Assembly: GCA_963824935.1 (NCBI GenBank)
Contig: CAWGRF010000014.1
Location: 1 to 64,000, forward strand
Direction: 5' to 3'
Source of the DNA: JACCZX01 sp963824935
Lineage (GTDB): Bacteria; Pseudomonadota; Gammaproteobacteria; Burkholderiales; Burkholderiaceae_F
DNA length: 64,000 nucleotides
The notes under the pieces were generated by a model. That model was given only the letters and a program-made list of their open reading frames with translations, was not told the DNA's origin and ran no database searches. The position numbers were made by a program, and so were the translations under genes. Position 1 is the first letter of the stretch; every line of letters starts with the position of its first letter. Shown here one piece after another: positions 26,585 through 35,800 of the stretch.

Positions 26585-26905
26585 ATGCAGAAGCTGATGA
26601 CTGCCACCGCACTGATCTCCTTCGTCGTCATCGCTGGCTGCGCAACCAGCGCCGATGGGATAGTAGAAATCGGGCCCGATACCTACAGGATCGGCGGCCT
26701 GGAGCGATATGCGGATTATTCGGGCAGCGCGCTTAAGGCGAAGTTGTATCAAGATGCTTACAAGCACTGCGCCGCCAAGAACAAAATCATGGTTCCGGCT
26801 AGCGCCGGTCAGAACTCGGCTTCGGCAACCAATGCTCCTGCTGAAGCGCAATTCCGGTGCGTAGCCCGCAGTGAGGCGACACTCGCCGATTACACCTGGC
26901 CCTAG
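26585..26905 (+). CDS. Small lipoprotein of unknown function
   Basis: The 106-residue protein has a lipoprotein signal ending in VVIAGC (lipobox with Cys at residue 20), then IVEIGPDTYRIGG, an alanine-rich stretch and a second conserved-looking part with two cysteines (HCAAK, FRCVAR). It would be anchored to the periplasmic face of a membrane. It stands alone between the urease operon and the transsulfuration genes, with an AAGG ribosome-binding site. Confidence 0.75.
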   Translation: MQKLMTATALISFVVIAGCATSADGIVEIGPDTYRIGGLERYADYSGSALKAKLYQDAYKHCAAKNKIMVPASAGQNSASATNAPAEAQFRCVARSEATLADYTWP

Positions 26906-26950
26906 GCTCTAGTCGTTTGCTTGTGCGTCCGCCCTTGGTCTGACCACGAG

Positions 26951-28144
26951 TTAGATTGCGGCCAAGGCGCGCTGCAGGTCGTGCCGAAGGTCGTCGACGT
27001 CTTCGACTCCGACCGATAGCCGCACCAGCGAATCGCCGATGCCGAGCAACGTGCGCTGCGGCGGCGGTATCGTCGCGTGGGTCATGATCGCAGGGTGCTC
27101 GATCAGGCTTTCGACACCACCCAAGCTTTCGGCGAGTGCGAAGAGTTCGCAACGCTCGAGAAAGCGACGCGTACCAGGCAAGTCGGTCGCCAGGTCGAGC
27201 GAGATCATGCCGCCGTAGCCGTTCATCTGCCGCTGTGCGAGTGCGTGATGTGGATGCGACGGCAAGCCCGGATAGCGGACGGTTTTCACTTTCGGTTGCG
27301 CTTGCAGCCACTGCGCGAGCTCGAGCGCGTTCTCGCAGTGGCGCTGCATGCGCAGCGCCAGCGTTTTGATTCCGCGCAGCGTCAGAAAACTATCGAAAGG
27401 CCCGGCGATTGCGCCGACAGCATTCTGCAGAAATCCGAGTTGCTCGCGCAGCGCCGCCAGCCGCTGATCGCCGGCGACGATCGCAACGCCGCCGATCACG
27501 TCCGAATGCCCATTTAGATACTTCGTCGTCGAATGAACGACCACATCGAAGCCGACCTCGAGTGGACGCTGGACCCACGGACTCGCAAACGTGTTGTCGG
27601 CGACCGCCACGATATTGCGCGAGTTGCAAAGTCTTGCGATGGCCTCGAGGTCGGCCAGTTTCAGCAGTGGATTACTCGGCGTCTCGACCCACACCATTCG
27701 CGTTTCCGGCTTCAGTGCCGCACGCAAATCGTCGAGGTTCGACATATCGACGAACGTGAACGCATGTCCCGCGCTGCGCTTGCGCACGCGCTCGAACAGG
27801 CGAAACGTGCCGCCGTAGAGATCGTCGCCGGCAACGACATGTGCACCAGCGTCGAGACATTCGAGCACGGTTGCGATCGCCGCCATGCCCGACGCGAATG
27901 CATACGCTTGCGCGCCGCTTTCCAGATCCGCCACGCAGCGTTCGAGCGCCCAGCGCGTCGGATTGTGCGAGCGGCCGTAGTCGAGTCCCTTGTGCACGCC
28001 CGGACTCTGTTGCACGAAGGTCGACGTCGCGTAAATGGGCGGCATGATCGCGCCAGTCGACGGATCGGGCGATTGACCGGCGTGAATTACACGCGTCGCG
28101 AAGTCGGATGTGGCGCTCAGCTTGTCGGGTGTGTCGCGTTTCAT
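26951..28144 (-). CDS. Cystathionine gamma-lyase/synthase family PLP enzyme
   Basis: The 397-residue PLP enzyme belongs to the Cys/Met metabolism family. Lys208 in HSTTKYLNGHSDV is the Schiff-base lysine; DYGRSHNPTRWALE, FASGMAAIA, DDLYGGTFRLFE and VETPSNPLLKL are family motifs. Being coupled (four-base overlap) to a cystathionine beta-synthase with CBS domains, it is most likely the gamma-lyase that splits cystathionine to cysteine, completing reverse transsulfuration. MetB (gamma-synthase) activity cannot be excluded from sequence. Confidence 0.9.
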   Translation of the reverse strand: MKRDTPDKLSATSDFATRVIHAGQSPDPSTGAIMPPIYATSTFVQQSPGVHKGLDYGRSHNPTRWALERCVADLESGAQAYAFASGMAAIATVLECLDAGAHVVAGDDLYGGTFRLFERVRKRSAGHAFTFVDMSNLDDLRAALKPETRMVWVETPSNPLLKLADLEAIARLCNSRNIVAVADNTFASPWVQRPLEVGFDVVVHSTTKYLNGHSDVIGGVAIVAGDQRLAALREQLGFLQNAVGAIAGPFDSFLTLRGIKTLALRMQRHCENALELAQWLQAQPKVKTVRYPGLPSHPHHALAQRQMNGYGGMISLDLATDLPGTRRFLERCELFALAESLGGVESLIEHPAIMTHATIPPPQRTLLGIGDSLVRLSVGVEDVDDLRHDLQRALAAI

Positions 28145-29532
28145 GTCAGTTTCTTGCGCAAGTGATTCAGCAGGTCGAAGCGTGTGACCAATCCATAGAA
28201 CTGCTTGTCATCGGCAATGATGGCGACCAGGCCACGATCCAGGATCGCCTGCAGGGCTTCGAGGCTCGCATCGGGTCGAAGGGTATCAAGCTTGGTCGCC
28301 ATCGCTTCGCCGACGGGCGCATGAAATCGCGCCGGATCATCGTGCACCGTCAGCAGCACATCGGACTCGTCGATCACGCCGACCAGCTTCTGTTGATCGA
28401 GCACTGGCAGCTGCGAAACATCTGCCAGACGCATCCGTTGAAACGCGGTGAGCAACGTGTCGTCGGGTCCTACAGCGACGACCGCTCCTTCGTCAAAGCG
28501 GCGCGCGATCAGATCGCGTAGATCGCCGAGCAGCGGTCGCTTCAGCAGACCTTGATCAATCATCCATTGATCGTTGTAGACCTTCGACAGATAACGCGTG
28601 CCGGTATCGCACACGAAGCTGACGACTCGCTTCGGCGTCGTCTGCTCGCGGCAATAGCGCAGCGCCGCGGCGAGCAGCGTGCCCGTCGATGAGCCGCCCG
28701 AGATTCCCTCGGCGCGCAGCAATGCACGCGCAGTGGCGAAGCTTTCTTCGTCCGGAATCGAGTAAGCGTGTTTAACTGCGCTCAGGTCGGCAATCGGTGG
28801 AATGAAATCCTCGCCGATGCCTTCGACCGCCCATGATCCAGCGGTGCCGATCTTTCCGGTCTTCACATAGTCGGCGAGGATCGAACCGGTAGGATCGGCC
28901 AGCACGAATTCCACTGCGGGCGCGGTCTTGCGGAAGTAGCGCGTCAAGCCGGTGATCGTGCCGGCGGAACCGACGCCGACGACGATCGCGTCGAGCTGTT
29001 CGCCGCATTGCTGCCAGATCTCCGGTCCAGTCGTCTGCTCGTGCGCGTCGGCGTTGTCCGGGTTGCCGAACTGGTTCGCGAAAAAAGCGCCGGGAATTTC
29101 GGCCGCCAGGCGCGCCGCGGCATCCTGGTAGTACTCGGGATGGCCCTTGCCGACATCCGATCGCGTCAGATTCACTTCGGCGCCGAGCGCTTTTAAGTGC
29201 AGCACCTTCTCGCTCGACATCTTGTCGGGTACGACCAGCACGACTCGATAGCCCTTTGCGCGCGCGACGAGTGCAAGGCCAAGGCCGGTATTGCCGGCGG
29301 TGGCCTCGACCACGGTGCCGCCAGGCTTTAGCTCGCCGCGCCGCTCTGCGCCTTCGATCATCGAGCGGCCGATCCGATCCTTGATCGAGCCGCCGGGATT
29401 TTGCGATTCCAACTTCAGGAACAACGTGCAAGGACCGGTATCGAGCCGCGTGACCTGAATCAGCGGCGTGTTGCCGATCAGATCGAGCACCGCGGGCCTG
29501 AAATCGGCGGGCGTTGAATCATTGCGTGTCAT
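28141..29532 (-). CDS. Cystathionine beta-synthase
   Basis: The 463-residue protein has a PLP fold-type II catalytic part with Lys51 in NPGGSIKDRIG, ATAGNTGLGLA, and GISGGSSTGT, followed by two CBS domains (about residues 335-463). This layout is that of bacterial cystathionine beta-synthase rather than cysteine synthase, which lacks CBS domains. It condenses serine and homocysteine to cystathionine. It is the first gene of the minus-strand pair. Confidence 0.9.
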   Translation of the reverse strand: MTRNDSTPADFRPAVLDLIGNTPLIQVTRLDTGPCTLFLKLESQNPGGSIKDRIGRSMIEGAERRGELKPGGTVVEATAGNTGLGLALVARAKGYRVVLVVPDKMSSEKVLHLKALGAEVNLTRSDVGKGHPEYYQDAAARLAAEIPGAFFANQFGNPDNADAHEQTTGPEIWQQCGEQLDAIVVGVGSAGTITGLTRYFRKTAPAVEFVLADPTGSILADYVKTGKIGTAGSWAVEGIGEDFIPPIADLSAVKHAYSIPDEESFATARALLRAEGISGGSSTGTLLAAALRYCREQTTPKRVVSFVCDTGTRYLSKVYNDQWMIDQGLLKRPLLGDLRDLIARRFDEGAVVAVGPDDTLLTAFQRMRLADVSQLPVLDQQKLVGVIDESDVLLTVHDDPARFHAPVGEAMATKLDTLRPDASLEALQAILDRGLVAIIADDKQFYGLVTRFDLLNHLRKKLT

Positions 29533-29930
29533 CTAGCAATTGTGCTCTCGCGAAACCGAGTCGCGCCCCAGCGGCTCCCGACGGAGTACCGGAGTAGTCA
29601 AGCGCGAAGTCGTATTTGCACCTGCTGTCGAACCTTCGCGCCACGAATGGTTTCTGTCCGGAACCGAATCGAGCGCTGCTACCACGACGATCCGTATGTC
29701 GGTTGGCGAGGCTGTGCCGTCTTCGCCCCACACATTTCGAAGTGCGCAACCTGCCGCACCGTGGCGGTGCCTTGCGTTAGCGCTCCGCATACCTCTGCAC
29801 ACTCGTCAAGGCCGTGCATCGCGTCGCGCTTGGCCCATTTGGCTTAGCCGTTTCCGGTCAGCAGCGTCGACCCTGAAAGCTGTCGGCTGATGACATTATC
29901 GGCACGTCGTTAGTCTCTCTTTCAGTCAGG
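29533..29930. other. Intergenic stretch, no convincing gene
   Basis: About 400 bases upstream of the cystathionine beta-synthase. Several overlapping frames exist on both strands but none has a good start or a recognisable domain. It should hold the promoter of the transsulfuration pair; no clear motif was picked out. Confidence 0.45.
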
Positions 29931-30410
29931 GTGTTTAGCTTCATCGCTCTGACCCGTGCCAACCTTCAGACATCTTCCCGGAACGTGAAAAAGCGCATCG
30001 GTTATCGGATATTTCTTGTTGTTGGCGACGAGGTGTCGCCACTGAGCAAGACCACGTTCGACGAGTTTTTCTTCAGACGCCAGGCGGTATTGCGAGAGTT
30101 CGCCGGTAAAACCATCGATATCGCTACCGTCGTCTGCAGGATGGAAAACACAAAGCCCAGGGAGATTGTTCGGATCTACTGCCAGCGCTTTAGGGTTAAG
30201 GGCGACGGTTCGATCGACGAGGGGCACAGTCCTAAATCCGGCCGTCCGGCGACACTGCCTGGGCAGAGAACTCTCCGCGGGAAGAACGGCGAGCATCCGG
30301 GCGGCGCGGCCAATACCGATGCCGATCTACATCGACAACGCCTGGTCCAAACTCTGACGATGATTTCGGGTGCCGCTCAGAAGAAGATCCTCGATGTGTT
30401 GCGGCGATAG
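29931..30410 (+). CDS. Hypothetical protein
   Basis: A 159-codon frame starting with GTG. The first 100 residues (KKRIGYRIFLVVGDEVSPL, then TFDEFFFRRQAVLREFAGK and a VVCRMEN stretch) have the composition and secondary-structure pattern of a real protein. The last third is Gly/Arg-rich and could be out of frame. No family is recognised, and a weak ribosome-binding site keeps this tentative. It does not appear to belong with either neighbour. Confidence 0.45.
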   Translation: MFSFIALTRANLQTSSRNVKKRIGYRIFLVVGDEVSPLSKTTFDEFFFRRQAVLREFAGKTIDIATVVCRMENTKPREIVRIYCQRFRVKGDGSIDEGHSPKSGRPATLPGQRTLRGKNGEHPGGAANTDADLHRQRLVQTLTMISGAAQKKILDVLRR

Positions 30411-30565
30411 GGTGATTTCGTGCGCCAGCACGGCCGTGAGTCGCAACGGGGTTAACGCGGCCTAGAAAAGAAGTACTTGGGTGAGTTCGAGGTAGCCGGT
30501 CTAACATGTAAGACTGTGCTTCGTGCGCCGACAATGCTGGGTCCAAGCAATTTGGAAATCCGCTG

Positions 30566-31411
30566 ATGGCCGCCGCCTCGACAACATCTTCCGCGCCGCC
30601 GGGCTACCTGTACTACCGTCATACGTTGCCGGTGCGGATCATGCATTGGACCAACTTCATCGCGTTAACCGTGCTGTTCATGAGCGGGCTGCAAATTTTC
30701 AATGCGCACGCTGCCCTGTACTGGGGAGATTCGTCTTACTCGGGGCGCCCGCCGCTGCTGCAGATCGGCACACGTGAGACCGCCAACGGCGAGCTGATCG
30801 GAGTAACAACGGTGTTTGGGCGTGAGTTCAACACGACCGGCGTATTGGGTCTTTCGACCTATCCGAACGGCCAGCCCAATCAACACGCGTTTCCATCGTG
30901 GGCAACGATTCCCAGCTTCTATTCGCTCGCGCTGGCGCGCGACTGGCACTTTTTCTTCGCATGGATTTTCGTGATCAACGGCGTCGCCTACGTGCTCTAT
31001 TCATTGTTCAGCCGTCATTTGATGCGCGATCTGGCGCCGACCGGCGCTGAGCTGCGCGGCATCGGCACATCGATTACCGACCATCTGAAATTCAAGCACC
31101 CCACCGGCGAAGCTGCGAAGCGCTACAACGTGCTGCAAAAGCTCGCGTACCTGAGCGTGATCTTCGTGTTGCTGCCGCTCGTCATCCTGGCCGGGTGGGC
31201 GATGTCGCCGTGGCTCAATTCGATCATTCCGGGTTGGGTCGATCTCTTTGGCGGCCGCCAATCGGCGCGCACGATTCACTTCATCGTCGCGTGGCTGCTG
31301 TTCTTGTTTCTCGCGGTGCACGTGTTCGAAGTGCTGATCAGCGGATTCTGGAATCACATGCGGTCGATGGTGACCGGCCGCTATCGAATCGAGACAGGAG
31401 GACGGACATGA
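30566..31411 (+). CDS. Cytochrome b561-type membrane protein
   Basis: The 281-residue protein has four to five membrane helices with heme-type histidines in PVRIMHWTNFIAL, RDWHFFFAWIFV, ARTIHFIVAWLLF and FLAVHVFEVL. It matches the di-heme b-type cytochromes that link molybdoenzymes or hydrogenases to the quinone pool. It overlaps the molybdopterin oxidoreductase gene by four bases, so the two form an electron-transfer pair. Confidence 0.88.
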   Translation: MAAASTTSSAPPGYLYYRHTLPVRIMHWTNFIALTVLFMSGLQIFNAHAALYWGDSSYSGRPPLLQIGTRETANGELIGVTTVFGREFNTTGVLGLSTYPNGQPNQHAFPSWATIPSFYSLALARDWHFFFAWIFVINGVAYVLYSLFSRHLMRDLAPTGAELRGIGTSITDHLKFKHPTGEAAKRYNVLQKLAYLSVIFVLLPLVILAGWAMSPWLNSIIPGWVDLFGGRQSARTIHFIVAWLLFLFLAVHVFEVLISGFWNHMRSMVTGRYRIETGGRT

Positions 31412-32181
31412 CGCCTAGCGATAAATCAAAGCGCCGGTTCTTGCTCGGAGCAGGCGGCCTCGGCGCGTTGCTTATGACCGGCTGTGATCGATTGGCGTCG
31501 ACCGAATGGTTTCCGAAAGTGCTGCGCACCGGCGAAACTTTAAGTCGCGGCGTGCACCATCTGCTCGGCTCGCGCCCGTCGATGGCGCAGGAATTTACCG
31601 AGGCCGACTTGTCGCCGTTTTTTCGCAGTAACGGCACGTCGATGCCCGAGAGCGAGGAATATCAGGCGCTCGCGAAGAACGGTTTTGCCGATTGGGAGCT
31701 CGAGGTCGGCGGGCTGGTTGAGCGGCCGACGAAGATCTCTCTGGCCGAGCTGCGCGCGATGCCGCGCCGCACGCAGATCACGCGCCACGATTGCGTCGAA
31801 GGCTGGAGCGCGATCGGCAAGTGGACGGGAGTGCAGCTATCGAATGTGCTGGCGCTGGTGCGCCCGCAAGCGAATGCGCGCTATGTCGTGTTCTACTGCG
31901 CCGATGCGATGTCGGGAGGACTGACGCCCGAGTACTACTACGAGAGCATCGACATGGACGATGCGCTGCATCCGCAGACGTTGCTGGCGTATGGGCTTAA
32001 CGGCAAGGACTTGCCGATTGCCAACGGCGCACCGATTCGATTGCGTGTCGAGCGACAACTTGGCTACAAGCACGCCAAGTACATCATGCGCATCGAGCTG
32101 GTTGAAAGCTTCGCACACATTGCCGGTGGCAAAGGCGGATATTGGGAAGACAACGGCTACCAGTGGTACGCCGGCATCTGA
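31408..32181 (+). CDS. Sulfite-oxidase-fold molybdopterin oxidoreductase (MsrP/YedY-like)
   Basis: The 257-residue protein begins with a twin-arginine signal (KRRFLLGAGGLGALL) followed by Cys26 in a lipobox-like TGC, so it is exported folded with its cofactor. The molybdenum ligand is Cys129 in TRHDCVEGWSAIGKWTG. NGAPIRLRVERQLGYKHAKY is also typical. The family includes methionine sulfoxide reductase MsrP; the pairing with a cytochrome b is analogous to MsrPQ, but the partner is larger than MsrQ and the substrate is not known. Confidence 0.88.
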   Translation: MTPSDKSKRRFLLGAGGLGALLMTGCDRLASTEWFPKVLRTGETLSRGVHHLLGSRPSMAQEFTEADLSPFFRSNGTSMPESEEYQALAKNGFADWELEVGGLVERPTKISLAELRAMPRRTQITRHDCVEGWSAIGKWTGVQLSNVLALVRPQANARYVVFYCADAMSGGLTPEYYYESIDMDDALHPQTLLAYGLNGKDLPIANGAPIRLRVERQLGYKHAKYIMRIELVESFAHIAGGKGGYWEDNGYQWYAGI

Positions 32182-32189
32182 AGTGGTGC

Positions 32190-32629
32190 GTGCTGTGTTC
32201 GATCGCAGCATCGGCCGCGATCGCCCAGCAGCCAGCACTCGATGATGCCAAGCGAACGGCGCAGCCGGACTGCGGCTCAGTGGTCATCATCAAATGTGAT
32301 CGGCCCGCGCCCATGCGGAAAGTACGAGCGCTGCAGAGCAAGCGCGGCAGCAGTCGCGTCGCATCGAGTTGCGTCGGCAAGATCCGCCGATTCAGGCTCT
32401 CGATGGAGTCGTCATTGAAGCCGACGCGGTTCGACGGCGGAGTATCGAAGAAACAATGGGAAGTGCATTTCCAATCGTGCGTCCGCGCGATGGCAGCTAC
32501 ACGTTCGAAACCGGCGAAGGCTCGAAGTGCACGTGCATGAACGTATGCCCGCCGTGGCCGCTGCCGTGTTGTCAATGCTCCGCGGAGATGAGCCGTTACC
32601 GCTCGACGCCCGGCTCGTCGCCGCTTTGA
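32190..32629 (+). pseudogene. Small exported Cys-rich protein, frameshifted
   Basis: A GTG at 32190 opens a signal-like segment (VLCSIAASAAIAQQPAL). The frame is good to about CGSVVIIKCDRP near 32310. From there a different frame continues as SAAEQARQQSRRIELRRQDPP, then IQALDGVVIEAD and FPIVRPRDGSYTFETGEG, ending with a CTCMNVCPP...CCQC cysteine cluster and a stop at 32629. The product would be about 145 residues, periplasmic. One indel repairs it, so it may be a functional gene with a sequence error. It directly follows the molybdoprotein gene and may belong to its unit. No family is recognised. Confidence 0.55.
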
Positions 32630-32634
32630 TACGG

Positions 32635-33360
32635 CTACTCCCGCACGCGGCCAGTGATCGGCGGCTCGACTCGTTCGCCTTCCAGAAACGCCTTGTACGC
32701 GAAGCCTGCAATCGCGGCGCCGACGATCGGGGCGATCCAGAACAGCCAGAGCTGCTGCAACGCCCAACCGCCGACGAAGATGGCGGGGCCAGTACTTCGC
32801 GCCGGATTGACCGAAGTGTTGGTCACCGGAATGCTGATCAAGTGGATCAACGTCAGCGCGAGGCCGATCGCCAGGCCGGCGAAGCCCACTGGCGCGCGCT
32901 TATGCGTGGCGCCCAGAATCACGATGAGGAACATAAACGTCATCACGATCTCGGTGACTAACCCGGACAGCATCGAGTACTTTCCGGGAGAGTGATCACC
33001 GTAACCGTTCGAGGCTAATCCACCGGCAAGGCTGAAATCGGCCTTACCGCTCGCGATCAGGTAAAGAACGCCTGCGCCAACGATGCCGCCCGCGACTTGC
33101 GCGATGACATAGGGCAAGAGCTGCTCCGCCGGGAAGCGCCCGCCGGCCCATAGCCCAACCGAAACTGCAGGATTGAAGTGTCCGCCTGAAATAGGGCCGA
33201 GCGCGTACGCGCCGGTGAGCACAGTGAGCCCGAACGCGAGCGAAACGCCCAGCAGTCCGATGCCTACCTCCGGGAAAGCGGCAGCCAGTACAGCGCTGCC
33301 GCATCCGCCCAGGACGAGCCAGAAAGTGCCGATGAACTCCGCCAGCAGCTTCGCGAACAT
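32635..33360 (-). CDS. aqpZ: Aquaporin Z
   Basis: The 241-residue protein has six membrane helices and both pore signatures: GGHFNPAVS (Asn63-Pro-Ala) and NTSVNPARSTGPA. The Arg after the second NPA and the narrow-filter histidine region (LIHLISIPV) fit a water-selective aquaporin rather than a glycerol facilitator. An AGGAG-like ribosome-binding site precedes the ATG at 33360. It is a single-gene unit. Confidence 0.95.
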   Translation of the reverse strand: MFAKLLAEFIGTFWLVLGGCGSAVLAAAFPEVGIGLLGVSLAFGLTVLTGAYALGPISGGHFNPAVSVGLWAGGRFPAEQLLPYVIAQVAGGIVGAGVLYLIASGKADFSLAGGLASNGYGDHSPGKYSMLSGLVTEIVMTFMFLIVILGATHKRAPVGFAGLAIGLALTLIHLISIPVTNTSVNPARSTGPAIFVGGWALQQLWLFWIAPIVGAAIAGFAYKAFLEGERVEPPITGRVRE

Positions 33361-33404
33361 GACAGACTCCTTTCCCGGTCGGAACCGCCATGATTATGCA
33401 TGCC

Positions 33405-33430
33405 AAAAAAAAGCGCCGCGGGTGCGGCGC
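33405..33430 (-). terminator. Intrinsic terminator of the two-component operon
   Basis: On the minus strand GCGCCGC-ACCC-GCGGCGC is followed by eight T residues; two further A-T pairs extend the stem. It lies 80 bases beyond the histidine kinase stop and shields aqpZ from read-through. Confidence 0.9.
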
Positions 33431-33509
33431 TTGCGCTTGTAATCGAGTGAGGCATTGACAGCGCTGACTGAGATCAGCCGCTGTCGGGATGGAAATTAGA
33501 GCCTCAAAC

Positions 33510-34847
33510 TTAAGGCGAACTTAAGACCGGCGGGACGGCCGGGAAAACCACGGTTACTTTGAGTCCTGAACCATTGCGCCCGCCGTCCAGGCAGATGCTG
33601 CCACCGTGCATCTCGGTAATCTGCCGCACGATCGCGAGGCCGAGTCCAGTGCCGCCGGTAGCAGCGCCACGGCCGCGATAGAAACGGTCGAACACACGCT
33701 CGCGCTCGGCGGGGGGAATGCCCGGCCCATTGTCGTGCACGATCAATTTCACGCTCGCGTTGCTCGTTTGCACGTCGACGTCGACGCGGCCGTCGGGAAC
33801 CGCATAGCGAATCGAGTTATCGATCAGGTTGGTCAGCAAGATGCGCAGTGCATCTTCCTGCCCGATCACCAGTGCCTGCGTCTGCGCATCGACACGCAAC
33901 GAAATCGATTTTTGTGCAGCGAGGGGTCGAAGCTCTTCCGCCGTTGCGTGTGCGAGCCCGGCAAGGTCGGTTGGCTCGGCAGGCTTGGCCGCCGCCTCCG
34001 GATCAAGCCGCGCCATCGTCAACAGTTGCTGCACCAGGCGCGTCGCGCGTTTGACCCCTTGCTCCATTCGCTCCAATGCAATCGCGCGCTCGTCGGCTGA
34101 TTGTGCGCGCGCGGCGAGTTGGATTTGTAAGGTCAGTGCCGTCAGCGGTGTCCGCAGTTCGTGCGCGGCATCGGCGGCGAAGCGGCGCTGGGTGCCGAGC
34201 GACGCGTCGAGCCGCTGCAATAACCCGTTCAGCGATTCGACCAGCGGCCGCAGCTCGATCGGCAGCTCTTGCACGGCGACGGGCTGCAGCGAAGCCGGAT
34301 CGCGTCGCGTCAGCGTTTGCGCCACGTCAGCAAGCGGTGCAAGTCCGCGCCCCACGATCCACCAGCCGAGCAGACCAAGGAATGGCAGGATCACGACGAC
34401 CGGCAACAGCAATCTGGCGGCAGTGCGCGCTGCGAGTTCGGTGCGTAGCGCAGTTGGCTGCGCTACCTGGATCGTTTGCGCGGCCGATGGCGTCGCGTAG
34501 ACGCGCCACGAGCGCCCTTCGTGCTCGATCGTTGCAAAGCCTTCAGCCTTCAGGCGCGGCAACGGATCGATGGCGCGTGAGCTGTAAGGCCGCTCGAATG
34601 CTGGATCCCAGATTTGCACCAGTGCGCGCAGCTCCGGATCGTCACTCGCTCTCTGCAAACGTGCCAGATCGAGTTGCGCGTGATCGCGCAGCGAGAGCGC
34701 AATCTGTCGCAGTTCCTCGTCCAGCAGGGCATCGACTTCACCGCGCGCCGATGCATAGGTAGCGATTGCCGCGATCAATCCGGCGCCGAGCAATGCGCCG
34801 AGCAGAGCAACAAGCAGACGGCGGCGGATTGAGAAGGTGGACGCCAT
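33510..34847 (-). CDS. Sensor histidine kinase, QseC-like
   Basis: The 445-residue kinase has an N-terminal membrane helix (LLVALLGALLGAGLIAAIATY), a periplasmic sensor part of about 120 residues, a second helix (LLLPVVVILPFLGLLGWWIV), a HAMP-like linker and the phospho-acceptor in AADAAHELRTPLTALTLQ. The ATP-binding domain shows NLIDNSIRYA, DNGPGIPP and GLGLAIV. The ATG at 34847 is chosen because it leaves eight bases to the response-regulator stop; an in-frame start at 34880 would overlap it. It phosphorylates the partner encoded just upstream. Confidence 0.9.
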   Translation of the reverse strand: MASTFSIRRRLLVALLGALLGAGLIAAIATYASARGEVDALLDEELRQIALSLRDHAQLDLARLQRASDDPELRALVQIWDPAFERPYSSRAIDPLPRLKAEGFATIEHEGRSWRVYATPSAAQTIQVAQPTALRTELAARTAARLLLPVVVILPFLGLLGWWIVGRGLAPLADVAQTLTRRDPASLQPVAVQELPIELRPLVESLNGLLQRLDASLGTQRRFAADAAHELRTPLTALTLQIQLAARAQSADERAIALERMEQGVKRATRLVQQLLTMARLDPEAAAKPAEPTDLAGLAHATAEELRPLAAQKSISLRVDAQTQALVIGQEDALRILLTNLIDNSIRYAVPDGRVDVDVQTSNASVKLIVHDNGPGIPPAERERVFDRFYRGRGAATGGTGLGLAIVRQITEMHGGSICLDGGRNGSGLKVTVVFPAVPPVLSSP

Positions 34848-34854
34848 CTCGGCA

Positions 34855-35508
34855 TCAGTCGAGCGTGTAGCCGAGCCCACGCACGTTGCGGATCACCGAT
34901 TCGCCGAGCTTGCGGCGCAGATTATGGACATGTACTTCGATCGCATTGCTGCCGACCGCCTCATTCCAGCCGTAGATTTTCTCTTCCAGCTGCGGGCGCG
35001 AAACGACGCTACCCGCGCGCTCGGCGAGCGCCAACAACAGCGCAAATTCACGCGCGGATACTTCGATCGCGCGTCCGTGCAGGCGCACCTCGTGCGTCGC
35101 CGGATTCAAGGTCAGCGCGCCGCGCTCGATCAGCGGTTCGGCGCGCCCCGCGGCTCGCCTGAGCAACGCACGCACACGCGCCAATAATTCGTCGAGATCG
35201 AATGGCTTGACCAGATAGTCGTCGGCGCCGGCGTCCAGCCCGGCGACACGGTCCGCCACCGTATCGCGCGCGGTAATGATCAGCACCGGAACGTCGAGCT
35301 TGCGTGCGCGTACGGTTTTGAGCAGGCTGAGACCATCGCGCGCGGGCAGCCCGAGATCGAGCAGGACCAGTGCATACGAATGTGTACCGATCGATAGTTC
35401 GGCGGCCCGCCCATCGTGGACCCAATCGACAGCGTAGCCGTCGGCCGACAGACCGGCGACCACCGCATCGCCGATCATTGCGTCGTCTTCGACCAATAAA
35501 ACCCGCAT
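34855..35508 (-). CDS. OmpR-type response regulator, QseB-like
   Basis: The 217-residue regulator has a receiver domain with Asp51 as phosphorylation site (LVLLDLGLPARDG), Lys101 in VKPFDLDELL, and an OmpR-type winged helix ending in VHNLRRKLG and IRNVRGLGYTL. The ATG at 35508 is preferred over an upstream in-frame ATG (35568), which would run into the hairpin before the gene. It precedes its kinase in one unit. QseB/PmrA/TctD-type specificity cannot be resolved. Confidence 0.92.
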   Translation of the reverse strand: MRVLLVEDDAMIGDAVVAGLSADGYAVDWVHDGRAAELSIGTHSYALVLLDLGLPARDGLSLLKTVRARKLDVPVLIITARDTVADRVAGLDAGADDYLVKPFDLDELLARVRALLRRAAGRAEPLIERGALTLNPATHEVRLHGRAIEVSAREFALLLALAERAGSVVSRPQLEEKIYGWNEAVGSNAIEVHVHNLRRKLGESVIRNVRGLGYTLD

Positions 35509-35546
35509 CGCCGCTGCCACAAGAGACAACGGCGAAGAATACTGAA

Positions 35547-35578
35547 CGGCGGCACCGTGCCGAGGCACGGTGCCGCCG
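35547..35578 (-). terminator. 14-bp hairpin between the DUF3563 gene and the response regulator
   Basis: CGGCGGCACCGTGC-CGAG-GCACGGTGCCGCCG is a perfect stem with a four-base loop, ten bases after the DUF3563 stop. The T-run is weak, so it may terminate inefficiently or act as a 5' structure of the response regulator transcript. Confidence 0.6.
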
Positions 35579-35587
35579 CGCTATCTG

Positions 35588-35800
35588 CTATGAAAAATGC
35601 CGCTGCTGCTCGATGATTCGAATGCGCTGCTCGAGGTCGGTCACATTGCTTGCCTGCGACAGGTATTCGTTGATTTCACCGATGCGGTCCGAGTCATGAC
35701 GGCTTGCATACCAGCTCGAAAGCTTCGGGAACATGCGCCGCAGCGCCTGTGCGCGCCGAGCCGCCAACTCCGGGTTAAGTGCCAGTGTCCAATTGCTCAT
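35588..35800 (-). CDS. DUF3563-like small protein
   Basis: A 70-residue protein with no signal or membrane segment. The end EINEYLSQASNVTDLEQRIRIIEQQ resembles the DUF3563 pattern of a short amphipathic C-terminal region (tentative). Such proteins are frequent in Burkholderiales and of unknown role. It is divergent from the LysR gene, and the 186-base gap between them should carry both promoters. Confidence 0.65.
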   Translation of the reverse strand: MSNWTLALNPELAARRAQALRRMFPKLSSWYASRHDSDRIGEINEYLSQASNVTDLEQRIRIIEQQRHFS

